64,000 nt of DNA from contig JAQBUH010000002.1 of NCBI GenBank assembly GCA_027624075.1, positions 91,570-155,569 of the forward strand. Direction: 5' to 3'. This DNA is from Chloroflexota bacterium (lineage in GTDB: Bacteria; Chloroflexota; Dehalococcoidia; Lucifugimonadales; Lucifugimonadaceae). The position numbers and the translations under genes are program-made. Below the pieces are notes generated by a model. That model made no database searches and was not told the DNA's origin. It worked only from the letters and a program-made list of their open reading frames with translations. Shown here piece after piece: positions 54,464 through 63,882 of this stretch (position 1 is the stretch's first letter; each line of letters begins with the position of its first letter).

Positions 54464-55606
54464 CTACTGGATCAAATGTGCCTTCAGCACATCCTCATCG
54501 AACTCCACGCCGAGCCCGGGTCCCGTCGGCGGAGTGATGTAGCCATTCTCAAACACCATGGGCTCTTTGAAGATCGTCCTGTGCAGCGGTCCCTGGTTGG
54601 CCTCCTGGATCAGGAAGTTCGGCGAGCAGGTATCGATCTGAATCGCAGCCGCTGCGGCTACAGGGCCACAGTACATGTGTGGTGCGATCATCGCATAGTG
54701 AGCCTCTGCGATGGCGGCGATCTTCTTCGCCTCGGTAATGCCGCCGCACTGCCCAACGTCAAGCTGAATAATCTGGGCTGCCTGCTTTTCAAGGAGACGC
54801 GAGAACTCGTACTTCGTGACGAGCCGCTCGCCGGTCGCTATCGGGATGCTCGTGTGAGCGGCGACCCTGGCCATCTCCTCGATGTTCTCCGGCGGGACCG
54901 GCTCCTCGAACCAGAACGGGTGGTACGGCTCAAGGAAGTCGGCGACCCGGATCGCGCTGTACGTCGTCAACTGCCCGTGAGTCCCGATCCCCACTTCCAG
55001 CTTGTTTCCGACCGCATCCCGGATGCTTTCAAAGATCTTTGCCGCGTGCTCTATCTCCCATAGCGGTATGTCACGCGGAATCGGGTAAAGCGGCATGAAC
55101 GGGTCGATCTTGCATGCGGAATTGCCTTCCTCAAGCAGTTTTATCGCAACCTCGCCCGCCTTCTCAGGGTGCTCCCGGAGGCCGGCGCTTGGCATGTAGG
55201 CGTAGGCACGGAGCTTGTCGTGGTACTGCCCGCCGAGCATGTTGTAAATCGGCAGGTTCGCCGCCTTGCCTGCGATGTCCCACAGCGCCATGTCGATGCC
55301 GCTGATCACCGGCGTTGCAAAAAGACTCGGGTGGCGCAGGTCATGCCGGGACGCGTACATCCGGTCCCAGATCCGTTCGATATTCAGTGGATTCTCGCCA
55401 ATGACGAACTGTCCGACGAACTCCTCTATCAGGCTCACATGTGACTTCAGATCACCGAGATGGTTCGAGTAAGAGCTCCCCGCAATTCGCTCTCCGATTC
55501 CGGTGATTCCCTCATCTGTCACCAGCTCGAGGAACAGGAAGTATCTGCCACCGATGTACGGCTGCACGTTCTCGACGACCATGGTCTTGAGTTCTACAAC
55601 TTTCAC
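54464..55606 (-). CDS. Mandelate-racemase/muconate-lactonizing (galactonate-dehydratase-like) enzyme
   Basis: This 380-residue enolase-superfamily protein likely dehydrates a sugar acid. The N-terminal capping domain ends near 120 (GIDMALWDIAGKAANLPIYNMLGG). The barrel shows metal ligands E234/E235 in WFEEPVPP and E260 in ATGERLV, and the catalytic His at H310 in IAPHMYCGP. At the first metal ligand, where most members have Asp (D-x-H/N-G), this one reads IGTHG (G208). The GTG start at 55606 has a perfect AAGGAG 7 bases upstream. It is 105 bases after the carboxylase gene. Confidence 0.87.
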   Translation of the reverse strand: MKVVELKTMVVENVQPYIGGRYFLFLELVTDEGITGIGERIAGSSYSNHLGDLKSHVSLIEEFVGQFVIGENPLNIERIWDRMYASRHDLRHPSLFATPVISGIDMALWDIAGKAANLPIYNMLGGQYHDKLRAYAYMPSAGLREHPEKAGEVAIKLLEEGNSACKIDPFMPLYPIPRDIPLWEIEHAAKIFESIRDAVGNKLEVGIGTHGQLTTYSAIRVADFLEPYHPFWFEEPVPPENIEEMARVAAHTSIPIATGERLVTKYEFSRLLEKQAAQIIQLDVGQCGGITEAKKIAAIAEAHYAMIAPHMYCGPVAAAAAIQIDTCSPNFLIQEANQGPLHRTIFKEPMVFENGYITPPTGPGLGVEFDEDVLKAHLIQ

Positions 55607-55711
55607 GGCAAGCTCCTTAGGGCTTTTCCCGAAACTGCATATGCGTCAGGCTGTGAGCGAACAGATTAAGAGATTTGCCTCATATTTACACGCAGACCGC
55701 GGAATGCAGGT

Positions 55712-57361
55712 CTAAAGCGGGATGTTGCCGTGTTTTTTTGGAGGAGATGAGTCTACCTTCGTCTCAAGCATTCGCAGCGACCTGATTAGCATCGGTCTCG
55801 TGTCGACCGGATCGATCACATCATCAATGTAGCCGCGGTTCGCGGCGATGTACGGGTTGGCGAACCGGTCGCGGTAGTCTGCCACGAGTTCCGCACGCTT
55901 CGCGTCCTGGTCCTCTGCGGCGGCGATCTCTCGCCTGCTAATCACGTTCACTGCGCCTTCCGGACCCATCACGGCGATCTCAGCAGTCGGCCACGCAAGG
56001 TTCAGGTCAGAGCGAAGCTCTTTGCTGCTCATGACGATGTACGCCCCGCCGTACGCTTTGCGCAAGATCACCGCCATTTTTGGCACCGTGGCCTCAGAGT
56101 AGGCGTACAGCAGCTTGGCGCCGTGGCGTATGATGCCGCCATACTCCTGGTGCGTCCCCGGCATGAAGCCAGGCACATCGACAAACGTCAGGAGCGGGAT
56201 GTTGAAGGCGTCGCAGAACCTGACGAAGCGCGCCGCCTTGTCTGAGGCGTCAATGTCCAGCATCCCTGCCATGACGGCCGGCTGGTTCGCGACGACGCCG
56301 ATAGACCTGCCCTCGAGGTGAGCAAACCCGACCACAATGTTGCCCGCGAAGCCGTGATGCACGGGCAGAAAATCACCGTCATCGACGACGCTCAGGACCA
56401 CGTCCATCACGTTGTACGGTTGATTGGCCGAAGCGGGGATGACTGAGCCGAGCGACGCGTCCCTGCGTTCCGGGTCGTCGTCAGTTGGCCTCTCAGGCGC
56501 GTTCTCGGAGTTGTTCGATGGCAGGAAGGAGAGCAGCCTGCGGACCTGCCGGTAGCAATCGTCCTCGTCAGGCGCAGTGAAGTGCGCAACGCCGCTGCGG
56601 GACGCGTGCGCCGCGGCGCCGCCCAGCTCCTCGTGCGAGACCTCTTCGCCGGTGACCGCTTTTACCACGTCCGGCCCCGTGATGTACATCTGGCCGATGC
56701 CCTCGACCATGTAGATAAAGTCGGTTATTGCCGGCGAGTAGACCGCGCCGCCCGCAGAAGGCCCGGCGATGACGGTGATCTGCGGCACGACCCCTGAAGC
56801 AAGCGTGTTTCGCTTGAAGATCTCGCCGTAGCCGGCGAGCGAGTCGACGCCTTCCTGGATGCGGGCGCCGCCGGAGTCGTTTATCCCGACGATAGGAGCG
56901 CCTGTGCGCACTGCGTGGTCCATGACTTTGGAAATCTTCTGAGCCGCCACCAGCGAAAGCGAACCGCCGAGCACGGTGAAGTCCTGCGCGTAGGCGAACA
57001 CCGTCCGGCCTTCGACCTGGCCGAAGCCTGTCACGACGGCGTCGCCCTCGAAGCGTTGCCTGTCGAGTCCAAGGTCGGTCGAGCGGTGCGTCACAAACGT
57101 GTCGATCTCGGTGAACGAGCCGTCATCGAAGAGACGGTGAAGGCGCTCGCGAGCGGTGAGTTTGCCACGTTTGTGCTGTGCTTCGACTCTCTCCGCGCCG
57201 CCGCCAAGAGTCGCCACTGTCCGCCGCTCTTCGAGGGCTTCCAGCGGACTTTTCGACCCTGAGCCGTCCGCCGCTGGGGAATCGATTTTGCCAGTTTTTG
57301 ATCCTGTTTCCGGGGTGATCGTGATCGCTCCATTTTTTATTGAGGCTGGCGGGACAAGCAC
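55712..57361 (-). CDS. Acyl-CoA (propionyl-CoA-type) carboxylase beta subunit
   Basis: This 549-residue carboxyltransferase has ERVEAQHKRGKLTARERL (57-74), DFTVLGGSL, GINDSGGARIQEGVDSL, AGPSAGGAVYSPAITDFIYM, DVPGFMPGTHQEYGGIIRHGAKLLYAY and AVILRKAYGGAYIVMSSK. It moves the carboxyl group from biotin to an acyl-CoA. The biotin carboxylase/carrier subunit is not in the window. The start is GTG 57361 after an open 40-residue polar leader; no later in-frame start is evident. Confidence 0.92.
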   Translation of the reverse strand: MLVPPASIKNGAITITPETGSKTGKIDSPAADGSGSKSPLEALEERRTVATLGGGAERVEAQHKRGKLTARERLHRLFDDGSFTEIDTFVTHRSTDLGLDRQRFEGDAVVTGFGQVEGRTVFAYAQDFTVLGGSLSLVAAQKISKVMDHAVRTGAPIVGINDSGGARIQEGVDSLAGYGEIFKRNTLASGVVPQITVIAGPSAGGAVYSPAITDFIYMVEGIGQMYITGPDVVKAVTGEEVSHEELGGAAAHASRSGVAHFTAPDEDDCYRQVRRLLSFLPSNNSENAPERPTDDDPERRDASLGSVIPASANQPYNVMDVVLSVVDDGDFLPVHHGFAGNIVVGFAHLEGRSIGVVANQPAVMAGMLDIDASDKAARFVRFCDAFNIPLLTFVDVPGFMPGTHQEYGGIIRHGAKLLYAYSEATVPKMAVILRKAYGGAYIVMSSKELRSDLNLAWPTAEIAVMGPEGAVNVISRREIAAAEDQDAKRAELVADYRDRFANPYIAANRGYIDDVIDPVDTRPMLIRSLRMLETKVDSSPPKKHGNIPL

Positions 57362-57538
57362 GGCGGCATGCGGTCGCCCGCAATGCCGGTTCCGTGGTGT
57401 GGACTCACCCGGAAATCGTAGACCACCCCGTAACTCGCGGCAAACTGCTTAAATTAGCGAGGTAACCCGCGTGCAACCATCGTGCCTGCTCCGAGCAAGC
57501 GCTGTGTCGATCAAGACGACGAGCCAACGGACCTCCAC

Positions 57539-58402
57539 ATGAAGATAGGCGCGACAGAGTTTTCGTGGGGCAAACGGACCTACGTCATGGGCGTGGTCAA
57601 CGTAACTCCTGACTCGTTCTCCGGCGACGGCACTCTGAGGGATGCGGGAAGCTCTGACCGGTGGGTTCAGGCTGCCGTCGAGCAGGCGCTGCGCATGGAA
57701 GACGACGGCGCGGATGTGATCGATGTCGGCGGCGAGTCTACCCGTCCGCCGTCCATGTATACGGGCGCCGTGCCGGTGAACGCAGACGAAGAGTGCGGCC
57801 GCGTGCTTCCGGTCATCGAGGCGCTGCGAAACCGGCTCGGCGCCCCCATCAGCATCGACACTCGTAAAGCTGAGGTCGCGCGTGCTGCGGTGAACGCTGG
57901 CGCCGCAATGATCAACGACGTCTCGATGCTCGGAGACCCCGAAATGGCGGCCACAGCGGCCTCGGCAGGTGTGCCGGTCGTCATCAGCCACATTCGTCCG
58001 AAAGCGATATATTCCAATCCCGTGCTGGACGTCGCGACAGACCTGGAAGACGCAATCAAACGAGCGGCGGCGGCGGGCGTTTCGCGTGAACTTATCATCG
58101 CGGACCCTGGAATCGGTTTTGGCAAGACCGCTCTCCACAGCCTGGCCGTGCTGCGCGGACTGAGCGATATCAAACAGCGGTTACACTGCCCGCTGCTTGT
58201 TGGCACGTCCCGGAAGTCGTTTATCGGCGCGGTGCTCGGCCTGCCAGCGCGTGAACGGCTGGAAGGCACCGCTGCAACGATGGCTCTGGCGGTGGCGGCA
58301 GGGGCGGACATGGTCAGGGTGCACGATGTGAAGGAGATGGCGCGCGTGGTGAGGATGGCTGACGCTGTGGTCCGCGGCTGGGAACCGGGCCCAGACTCGT
58401 GA
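57539..58402 (+). CDS. folP: Dihydropteroate synthase
   Basis: It joins dihydropterin pyrophosphate and p-aminobenzoate in folate synthesis. The 287-residue TIM barrel has MGVVNVTPDSFSGDG (17-31), DVGGESTRPPSMYTG, PISIDTRKAEVARAA, INDVSML, ADPGIGFGKT and GTSRKSFIGAVLG. ATG 57539 begins at the family start; an in-frame GTG at 57482 would add 19 residues. Its stop overlaps the folK start by 4 bases (GTGA), so they are coupled. Confidence 0.95.
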   Translation: MKIGATEFSWGKRTYVMGVVNVTPDSFSGDGTLRDAGSSDRWVQAAVEQALRMEDDGADVIDVGGESTRPPSMYTGAVPVNADEECGRVLPVIEALRNRLGAPISIDTRKAEVARAAVNAGAAMINDVSMLGDPEMAATAASAGVPVVISHIRPKAIYSNPVLDVATDLEDAIKRAAAAGVSRELIIADPGIGFGKTALHSLAVLRGLSDIKQRLHCPLLVGTSRKSFIGAVLGLPARERLEGTAATMALAVAAGADMVRVHDVKEMARVVRMADAVVRGWEPGPDS

Positions 58403-58896
58403 GAGAGCTCGTTTATCTCGGGCTCGGCAGCAACCTTGGCGACAGGGCAGGGAACCTTGCCGCCGCACGAAAGCAGATAGCGGAGCTCGGTGAGGTCCGG
58501 CGCATTTCCACTATCTACGAGTCAACGCCGTGGGGTGTTGAGATACCGCAGCCCGACTACCTCAACCAGGTGCTCGAGCTGTGGACAGCGCTCGACGCGG
58601 TGCAACTGCTGCTCTCGTTGCAGGAGATCGAGCGCGACATGGGGCGCGGGCCGCACGGAGAGGGCGAGCCGAGGATTATCGACATAGACATATTGCTCTA
58701 CGGAGAGGCGGAGATCGCCACTGTCGCGCCCGACTATACGCTCTTCGTCCCGCACCAGAGCATGACCGAACGTGCGTTCGTGCTCGTGCCGCTGCTCGAA
58801 ATCGCCCCGAAGCTGGTCCATCCGGCTATAGGCGTCAGCTTCAGGGAGCTTGTCGAAACTGTAGACACCTCAGCGGTCAAGCCCTGGTACGGATGA
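58399..58896 (+). CDS. folK: HPPK, 2-amino-4-hydroxy-6-hydroxymethyldihydropteridine pyrophosphokinase
   Basis: This 165-residue kinase activates the pterin for FolP. It has LGLGSNLGDRAGNL (8-21), STPWG, ERDMGRGPHGEGEPRIIDIDIL and HQSMTERAFVLVPLLEIAP, covering all active-site signatures. It starts at GTG 58399, overlapping folP. FolB, which often separates these two genes, is not present between them. Confidence 0.95.
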   Translation: MRELVYLGLGSNLGDRAGNLAAARKQIAELGEVRRISTIYESTPWGVEIPQPDYLNQVLELWTALDAVQLLLSLQEIERDMGRGPHGEGEPRIIDIDILLYGEAEIATVAPDYTLFVPHQSMTERAFVLVPLLEIAPKLVHPAIGVSFRELVETVDTSAVKPWYG

Positions 58897-58925
58897 ACAT
58901 GTGTCCGGCGGTTCCTAACGGTCGC

Positions 58926-59414
58926 TCAGGCGGCCAACGACTTCTCGAAAAGCTCTCGCAGTAGCGTTGCCAGGAAGAAGACGATCACGCCGAAGAACAC
59001 GAGCGAGTTATAGCCGAGCAGCCACGAAAGACGGCCCATTATGCCTTCTGGCTCCGACGGCTGATAACCCGCCTGACGCAGCCGCCAGACCATGTAGAAC
59101 ATCCAGGCGGCGATGGCGAGCTTGACGGCAAATACGGCAACCCAGGCAACTGTGGCGTCGTTGCCGGTCAGCCGGTCGAACATGAGGACGATGCCGGAGA
59201 CGAGGACCGCGGCAATGGATACATCGACAACTTCACGGTAGACGCTGCCGATCGGCCCCATCACACCGCGCATGGCGTCAGGATTGGCGGCGGCGACCGG
59301 GCGGAGGACGACGGCGAAGAAGAAACTCCCACCGACCCACGCCAGGGCGCCGGTGATGTGCGCCCAGCGGGCGATCAGGATGAGCCAGTCGGCGGCGCTG
59401 ATGTCTCCAAACAT
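58926..59414 (-). CDS. CopD-like / DUF four-helix membrane protein
   Basis: This 162-residue integral membrane protein has four helices, roughly at 10-36, 60-80, 88-110 and 131-155. The first contains ARWAHITGALAWVGGSFFF, a His-bearing motif shared with CopD/urate-oxidase-type membrane domains. A copper or heme role is possible, but no metal-site set is complete. ATG 59414 is the first start. It is convergent with folK (29-base gap) and has no clear operon partner. Confidence 0.7.
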   Translation of the reverse strand: MFGDISAADWLILIARWAHITGALAWVGGSFFFAVVLRPVAAANPDAMRGVMGPIGSVYREVVDVSIAAVLVSGIVLMFDRLTGNDATVAWVAVFAVKLAIAAWMFYMVWRLRQAGYQPSEPEGIMGRLSWLLGYNSLVFFGVIVFFLATLLRELFEKSLAA

Positions 59415-59514
59415 AGGAGACGATTATCGGCTTTTTTCAGCCGAAGGGGTGAACACGGTCGCCTCCCGGCCTCGTCTTCTTCCCGGTCCCGGCCGCGTCG
59501 GCCAGTCTCATCGG

Positions 59515-60126
59515 TCAACTGTTGATCACAGCCTCGATCTGCTCTCGCAGGTTCGACTCTGTGATCAGCCCATTCCAGGTCCGGTTAATGCTGTGGTCAC
59601 GGTTCAGGAAGATGGTTGTTGGGAACGAAAATACTCTGTAGCCGATCTGCAGGGCCGAAGACGAGGTTTCCGTCTCGTCAGCGAAGTTCGGATACGTGAT
59701 GCCCAACTCTCCAAGGAACTCGATACCCTCTTCTACGGTGTCGACGCTCGTCTGCTGCACACCAAGGAAGTCGATCTCGTCGCCGAACTCCTCGTATGCC
59801 GCCTGCAGGTCAGGAAGCTCTGCGCGGCACGGCGGGCAGGATGGGAACCAGAAGTTGATCAGCACCGGCCGGCCGACCGTCGAGTCCAGGTCGTAAGTGC
59901 CGTGGTGGAACGTCTCAACTGTGAAAGACGGGGAGGCGTTGCTCGCCTTCACGACCGGGCCGGCGCTCCTGCCGGGCCCGCGAGCATCGGCGGCAGACCC
60001 ACCGGTCGCCGAGCCGGAGTCGGTCCCGCACGCCACCGCCACAGCGGCGACAACCAGCGCTGCCGCAAGGATGCGCTGGCGCGATGAGCGCAGTGGGATG
60101 AGCCTGTTAACGAAGTTTAAGAACAT
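59515..60126 (-). CDS. TlpA/ResA-like thioredoxin lipoprotein
   Basis: This 203-residue redox protein has an N-terminal hydrophobic signal ending at lipobox cysteine C33 (AVAVAC), a polar linker, and a thioredoxin fold with the active site FPSCPPCRAELP (C97, C100). FSFPTTIFLN carries the cis-proline region. It probably reduces disulfides or apocytochromes outside the membrane. ATG 60126 has no strong ribosome site. It follows glyS on the minus strand across 193 bases. Confidence 0.9.
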   Translation of the reverse strand: MFLNFVNRLIPLRSSRQRILAAALVVAAVAVACGTDSGSATGGSAADARGPGRSAGPVVKASNASPSFTVETFHHGTYDLDSTVGRPVLINFWFPSCPPCRAELPDLQAAYEEFGDEIDFLGVQQTSVDTVEEGIEFLGELGITYPNFADETETSSSALQIGYRVFSFPTTIFLNRDHSINRTWNGLITESNLREQIEAVINS

Positions 60127-60319
60127 TTTTCGCTGTCCCGAGCTTTGAGATGTGTCTCCTGGCCGAGTTTCCCTGCCGGATGTGTATACGGTTCGATGCG
60201 CAGATCGGCTCCGGGTTGCGGCGAGGACTTAATGATTTCCACAGATTTCGATTTTTTGGCCGGACACGATAGGGCGCAGTGGGCGGCGCCACGTAACTGC
60301 CGGGTCCAGACCCGCCAGA

Positions 60320-61675
60320 CTACTCACGAGCGGCAGTCCGCATCGCCGCAATCTGGTCGCTTACGGCCGCCACAAGTCCACTCACCGGCACCCGCACCTG
60401 CTCCATCGTGTCGCGGTTTCTGATCGTCACCGCATCGTCCGAATCGACCGTCTCGAAGTCGACCGTAACGCACAACGGCGTGCCGATCTCATCCTGTCTG
60501 CGGTATCGGCGCCCGATGCCCTGCGCGTCGTCGTACTGCGTGTTGAAGACCGGCCGAAGCGTGTCGTAGACCTCGCGCGCCTTAGGCACCAGCTTATCGT
60601 TGCGCGAAAGAGGCAGCACCGCTACCTGGAACGGTGCGATATCCGGGTGGAAGCGAAGCACGACGCGCAGGTCTTTGCCCTCGCCCTCCTCGTCATACGC
60701 GTCCGCCAGGAACGCCAGCGCGCTGCGGTCTGCGCCCATCGCCGGCTCAACAACGAACGGCACGAAGCGCTCGTTGCTCTCCTGGTCGAAATAGCTCAGG
60801 TCCTTGCCCGAACGCTCCATGTGCGCTTTTAGATCAAAATCGGTCCGGTTGGAGATCGTCTCCAACTCGCCCCATCCCCAGGGGAACTCGAAGTCGATGT
60901 CTGCGCTCGCCTTCGAATAGTGTGGAAGCTCATCCGCCGAGTGCTCCCTGAGCTTGAGCTTTTCTGACCGCAGTCCGTACCGCTTGTACCAGTCCATCGA
61001 GAAGTCGATCCAGTAGCGGTGCCACTTATCGTCCTCACCGGGCTTACAGAAATACTCCATCTCCATCTGCTCAAACTCGCGGGTGCGGAACGTGAAGTTC
61101 CCCGGAGTGATCTCGTTGCGGAACGACTTTCCCTGTTGTGCAATGCCGAACGGCAGCTTCTTGCGGGTCGTCGTCTGCACGTTCTGGAAGTTTACGAACA
61201 TCGCCTGCGCCGTCTCCGGACGCAGGTAGATCACGTTCTCGGCCGACTGCACAGGTCCGATGTGTGTCTCAAACATCAGGTTGAACTGGCGCGGCTCACC
61301 AAGCTCGCCCCCGCATTCCGGGCACTTGTCCGACTCAAGCTGGTCTTCACGGAACCTGCGGTGACAACTTGAGCATTCAACCAGCGGGTCGGAGAAGTTT
61401 GAGACGTGTCCGCTCGCCACCCACACGTCAGGGTGCATCAGGATTGCGGCGTCGATACCGACGACATCGTCGCGATCGCGCACCATCGACTTCCACCACA
61501 GGTCCTTCACGTTGCGCTTGAGCTCAACGCCCACCGGGCCGTAGTCCCAGACACTGCTGAGGCCGCCGTATATCTCGCTGCTCTGGAAGACGAAGCCTCG
61601 CCTCTTGGAGAGTGAGACGAGAGTTTCGAGATCAACGTTTTTCAGGTTTCTGGCGACCAAATTTGAGTTCTCCAT
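60320..61675 (-). CDS. glyS: Glycyl-tRNA synthetase (alpha2, archaeal/eukaryotic-like type)
   Basis: This 451-residue class II synthetase charges tRNA-Gly. It has [33 protein letters not shown], a zinc-like CSSCHRRF and CPECGGE pair, motif 2 [26 protein letters not shown], motif 3 [16 protein letters not shown] and a C-terminal anticodon domain (VAVLPL onward). It is the single-chain dimer form. ATG 61675 lacks a clear ribosome site. I saw no T-box in the 316-base region upstream. Confidence 0.96.
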   Translation of the reverse strand: MENSNLVARNLKNVDLETLVSLSKRRGFVFQSSEIYGGLSSVWDYGPVGVELKRNVKDLWWKSMVRDRDDVVGIDAAILMHPDVWVASGHVSNFSDPLVECSSCHRRFREDQLESDKCPECGGELGEPRQFNLMFETHIGPVQSAENVIYLRPETAQAMFVNFQNVQTTTRKKLPFGIAQQGKSFRNEITPGNFTFRTREFEQMEMEYFCKPGEDDKWHRYWIDFSMDWYKRYGLRSEKLKLREHSADELPHYSKASADIDFEFPWGWGELETISNRTDFDLKAHMERSGKDLSYFDQESNERFVPFVVEPAMGADRSALAFLADAYDEEGEGKDLRVVLRFHPDIAPFQVAVLPLSRNDKLVPKAREVYDTLRPVFNTQYDDAQGIGRRYRRQDEIGTPLCVTVDFETVDSDDAVTIRNRDTMEQVRVPVSGLVAAVSDQIAAMRTAARE

Positions 61676-61991
61676 GTGTGTGCCGCGCCCGGCCGTCTGC
61701 TGGTGTTCACGCGAGCAAAGAAGACCGCCCGCAGGCTGCGGCCCGTCTGTGGATTATTCGAGTTCACAAGTCTACAACCGCGGATGCCGCAGGAACGGAT
61801 GCGGTATTGTTTCTGACTGATCTTCCGACGCCCTCCGGTGTTCCTGCCACAGCGAATTGCGCCCGACAGCGGTCAGCGCGCCCTGCTCAGACGCTTCAAG
61901 AACATCGCGCTTCCGGTCTGTCGTCTTGTCAAACCTCTCGCTGTATGCTGGCCCGGGACTTCAGCCCGGAACCGCAACACGGAGGACGAAT
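61676..61991. other. 316-base divergent glyS-SDR intergenic region
   Basis: This region carries the upstream signals of glyS (minus) and the SDR (plus). Only a small CCGGG-ACTTCAG-CCCGG hairpin, near 61952-61968, and the SDR ribosome site stand out. I see no gene, T-box or riboswitch. Confidence 0.5.
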
Positions 61992-62837
61992 ATGACCGGA
62001 TCCACGATGTCAGACCAACTTTCAGGAAGGGTTGCGGCGGTGACCGGAGCGGGGCGAGGCATTGGCCGCGGAATTGCGCTGGTCCTCGCCTCCAGGGGCG
62101 CGGCAGTATCGGTCTCTGACCTGGACGGCGCAGCGGCGGCATCGGTCGCTGCCGAGATCGAGTCATCCGGTGGCCGGTCAGTCTCTGCCGCGGTAGACGT
62201 CACCGACCCGTCATCCATCAGCCGGTGGATAGATTCGACAATCGCCGTGCTCGGGCAGGTGGACATCTGTGTCCCGAACGCCGGCGTTATCGGGGCCGCA
62301 GGGTTCACAACCCGCAAGGACTACAACTCTGACGACTGGCGCCTTACGTGGGGGGTTAACGTCCAGGGACTGGTGAACACAGCGGACGCTGTGACGCCCC
62401 ATATGAAACAGCGCAGATACGGCAAGATCGTCAACATCGCCTCTCACGGCGGCCGGGAGCCCCGCGGCGTGCCCGATCCTGGCCGCGGCTCTATCCAGGC
62501 GCCGTACTCCGTGTCCAAAGCGGCGGCAATCCAGTGGACGCACCTGCTCGCCATCGAGCTGGGCCAGTTCAACATCAACGTTAACGCCGTCTGTCCCGGC
62601 CGGCTCTGGACCCCGATGTGGGAGGCGATTGCGCTCAACCACAAGGCGCTCAACCCGGAGCTCTCCGCTCTTTCCGCGCGTGAGATCTTCGACCGCAACA
62701 TCAAGGCGACCATGCCGCTCGGCCGCGAGCAGACGCCTGAGGACGTTGGCAAGGCTGTCGCGTTCCTGGCCTCTGAGGATGCCTCCGAGATTACAGGCCA
62801 GGCGTTGAACGTCAACGGTGGAGCGATCATGAACTAG
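61992..62837 (+). CDS. Short-chain dehydrogenase/reductase
   Basis: This 281-residue classical SDR has the cofactor loop VTGAGRGIG (17-25), NAGVIG (96-101), the catalytic S151 with Y172 and K176 (YSVSK), and the C-terminal GQALNVNGGAIMN. D43 after the second strand (VSDLDG) favours NAD(H). The substrate is unknown. ATG 61992 follows GGAGGACGAAT and is preferred over a distant upstream start in the same frame. An SRPBCC gene follows 64 bases later. Confidence 0.92.
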   Translation: MTGSTMSDQLSGRVAAVTGAGRGIGRGIALVLASRGAAVSVSDLDGAAAASVAAEIESSGGRSVSAAVDVTDPSSISRWIDSTIAVLGQVDICVPNAGVIGAAGFTTRKDYNSDDWRLTWGVNVQGLVNTADAVTPHMKQRRYGKIVNIASHGGREPRGVPDPGRGSIQAPYSVSKAAAIQWTHLLAIELGQFNINVNAVCPGRLWTPMWEAIALNHKALNPELSALSAREIFDRNIKATMPLGREQTPEDVGKAVAFLASEDASEITGQALNVNGGAIMN

Positions 62838-62901
62838 AATTCCGCTGCAACGGGAAAGGTCCGTGCGCCGGCTCCAGTTGGCTCACCAGGGGAGGGACAA
62901 C

Positions 62902-63372
62902 ATGGCGAACATTGATGTGACAGTGCAGGCTGAAACCAGCGCGCCGCCAGAGGCCGTGTTCGCGGTGCTGTCCGACCTTGCGCAGATGCCTTCATGGGCA
63001 AACGGCGTGCAATCTGCGCAATGGGAGGATGGCTCGGACCTCCGGCCGGGCGGCAGGTTCAACCTGAAGTACCGGTATTCCCGACGCGTCAGCGACATCA
63101 CGATGGAGGTCACTGCCGTTGAGCCAGGCGTCCGGCTCGAATACCACACAGTCGAAGGGCCGTATCCCATTGAGGCGAAGTTCACGCTGGCTGGCGCAGC
63201 GGACGGAACGGCGGTCACATACGGCCAGAAAGCGCTGCCTGACTCGAAATTGGCTTCCATCGCATTCCTGCTGACCGGATGGATTGCAAAGCGGATGTTG
63301 CGAAAACAGTTGCGGAAGGACATAGAAAAACTGAGCGCTCTTGCGAAGTCCGCTAATACGGCAGCCTCCTAG
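62902..63372 (+). CDS. SRPBCC / polyketide-cyclase-like lipid-binding protein
   Basis: This 156-residue protein has the START-like SRPBCC fold: an N-terminal strand and APPEAVFAVLSDLAQMPSWANGV helix-loop (11-33), ITMEVTAVEPGVRLEYHT, FTLAGAADGTAVTYGQK and a long C-terminal helix (AKRMLRKQLRKDIEKLSAL). It probably binds or modifies a hydrophobic ligand. ATG 62902 follows GGGGAGGGACAAC. It follows the SDR and may share its transcript. Confidence 0.85.
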   Translation: MANIDVTVQAETSAPPEAVFAVLSDLAQMPSWANGVQSAQWEDGSDLRPGGRFNLKYRYSRRVSDITMEVTAVEPGVRLEYHTVEGPYPIEAKFTLAGAADGTAVTYGQKALPDSKLASIAFLLTGWIAKRMLRKQLRKDIEKLSALAKSANTAAS

Positions 63373-63402
63373 AGCGAAGCGTCTCCCCGGTGACGCCATT
63401 TT

Positions 63403-63882
63403 ATGGATGATGTGACGTTCCAGTTTGTTCCGGCATTAGTGGCCGGCATCGCCGCAACCGTTGCCGCGTTGCTCGTGCTGATGGTGATGCTCGCTGTGGC
63501 GCCGACGCTGTTTCCGTTCAACCCGCTGTATCTCATTGGCTCCGCCTTCAGTATCGACACAACATCGGCATACGGCTGGGCACTGGGTGTTTTGTTGCTC
63601 ATCGGAGCGGCCTACGGGGTGTTCGTATCCGCAGTCTTCACAGGATTTCAAGTTACGGAGCTTGAGTTTCTGTGGGGAGCCCTGACCGGCGCTGCGCTAT
63701 CGGTAGTCATCGGCACAACTCTGGCATACGCACGGAGCCTGAACAGGGCGGTGCGCGCCGGACAGGTGGGAGAGCCGGGGCCGTTCCTGCTCCGTTACGG
63801 ATGGCGGTCAGTGACGCAACTGGTGGCTGTGCATGTGCTGTTCGGACTGATCGCAGGCGTCGTCTACACCACGTTAACCTGA
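63403..63882 (+). CDS. Four-helix membrane protein, unknown
   Basis: This 159-residue integral membrane protein has hydrophobic segments near 8-35, 56-81, 87-108 and 136-157. The loop between the third and fourth is basic (ARSLNRAVRAGQ). No family is recognised and no catalytic motif is visible. It lies 31 bases after the SRPBCC gene on the same strand. The remaining 118 bases to the window end show no gene. Confidence 0.65.
   Translation: MDDVTFQFVPALVAGIAATVAALLVLMVMLAVAPTLFPFNPLYLIGSAFSIDTTSAYGWALGVLLLIGAAYGVFVSAVFTGFQVTELEFLWGALTGAALSVVIGTTLAYARSLNRAVRAGQVGEPGPFLLRYGWRSVTQLVAVHVLFGLIAGVVYTTLT

Noticed and set aside
61676..61991. Possible T-box or riboswitch before glycyl-tRNA synthetase
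   Set aside because: No T-box core (AGGGTGGNACCGCG-like) or conserved stem found on the minus strand.
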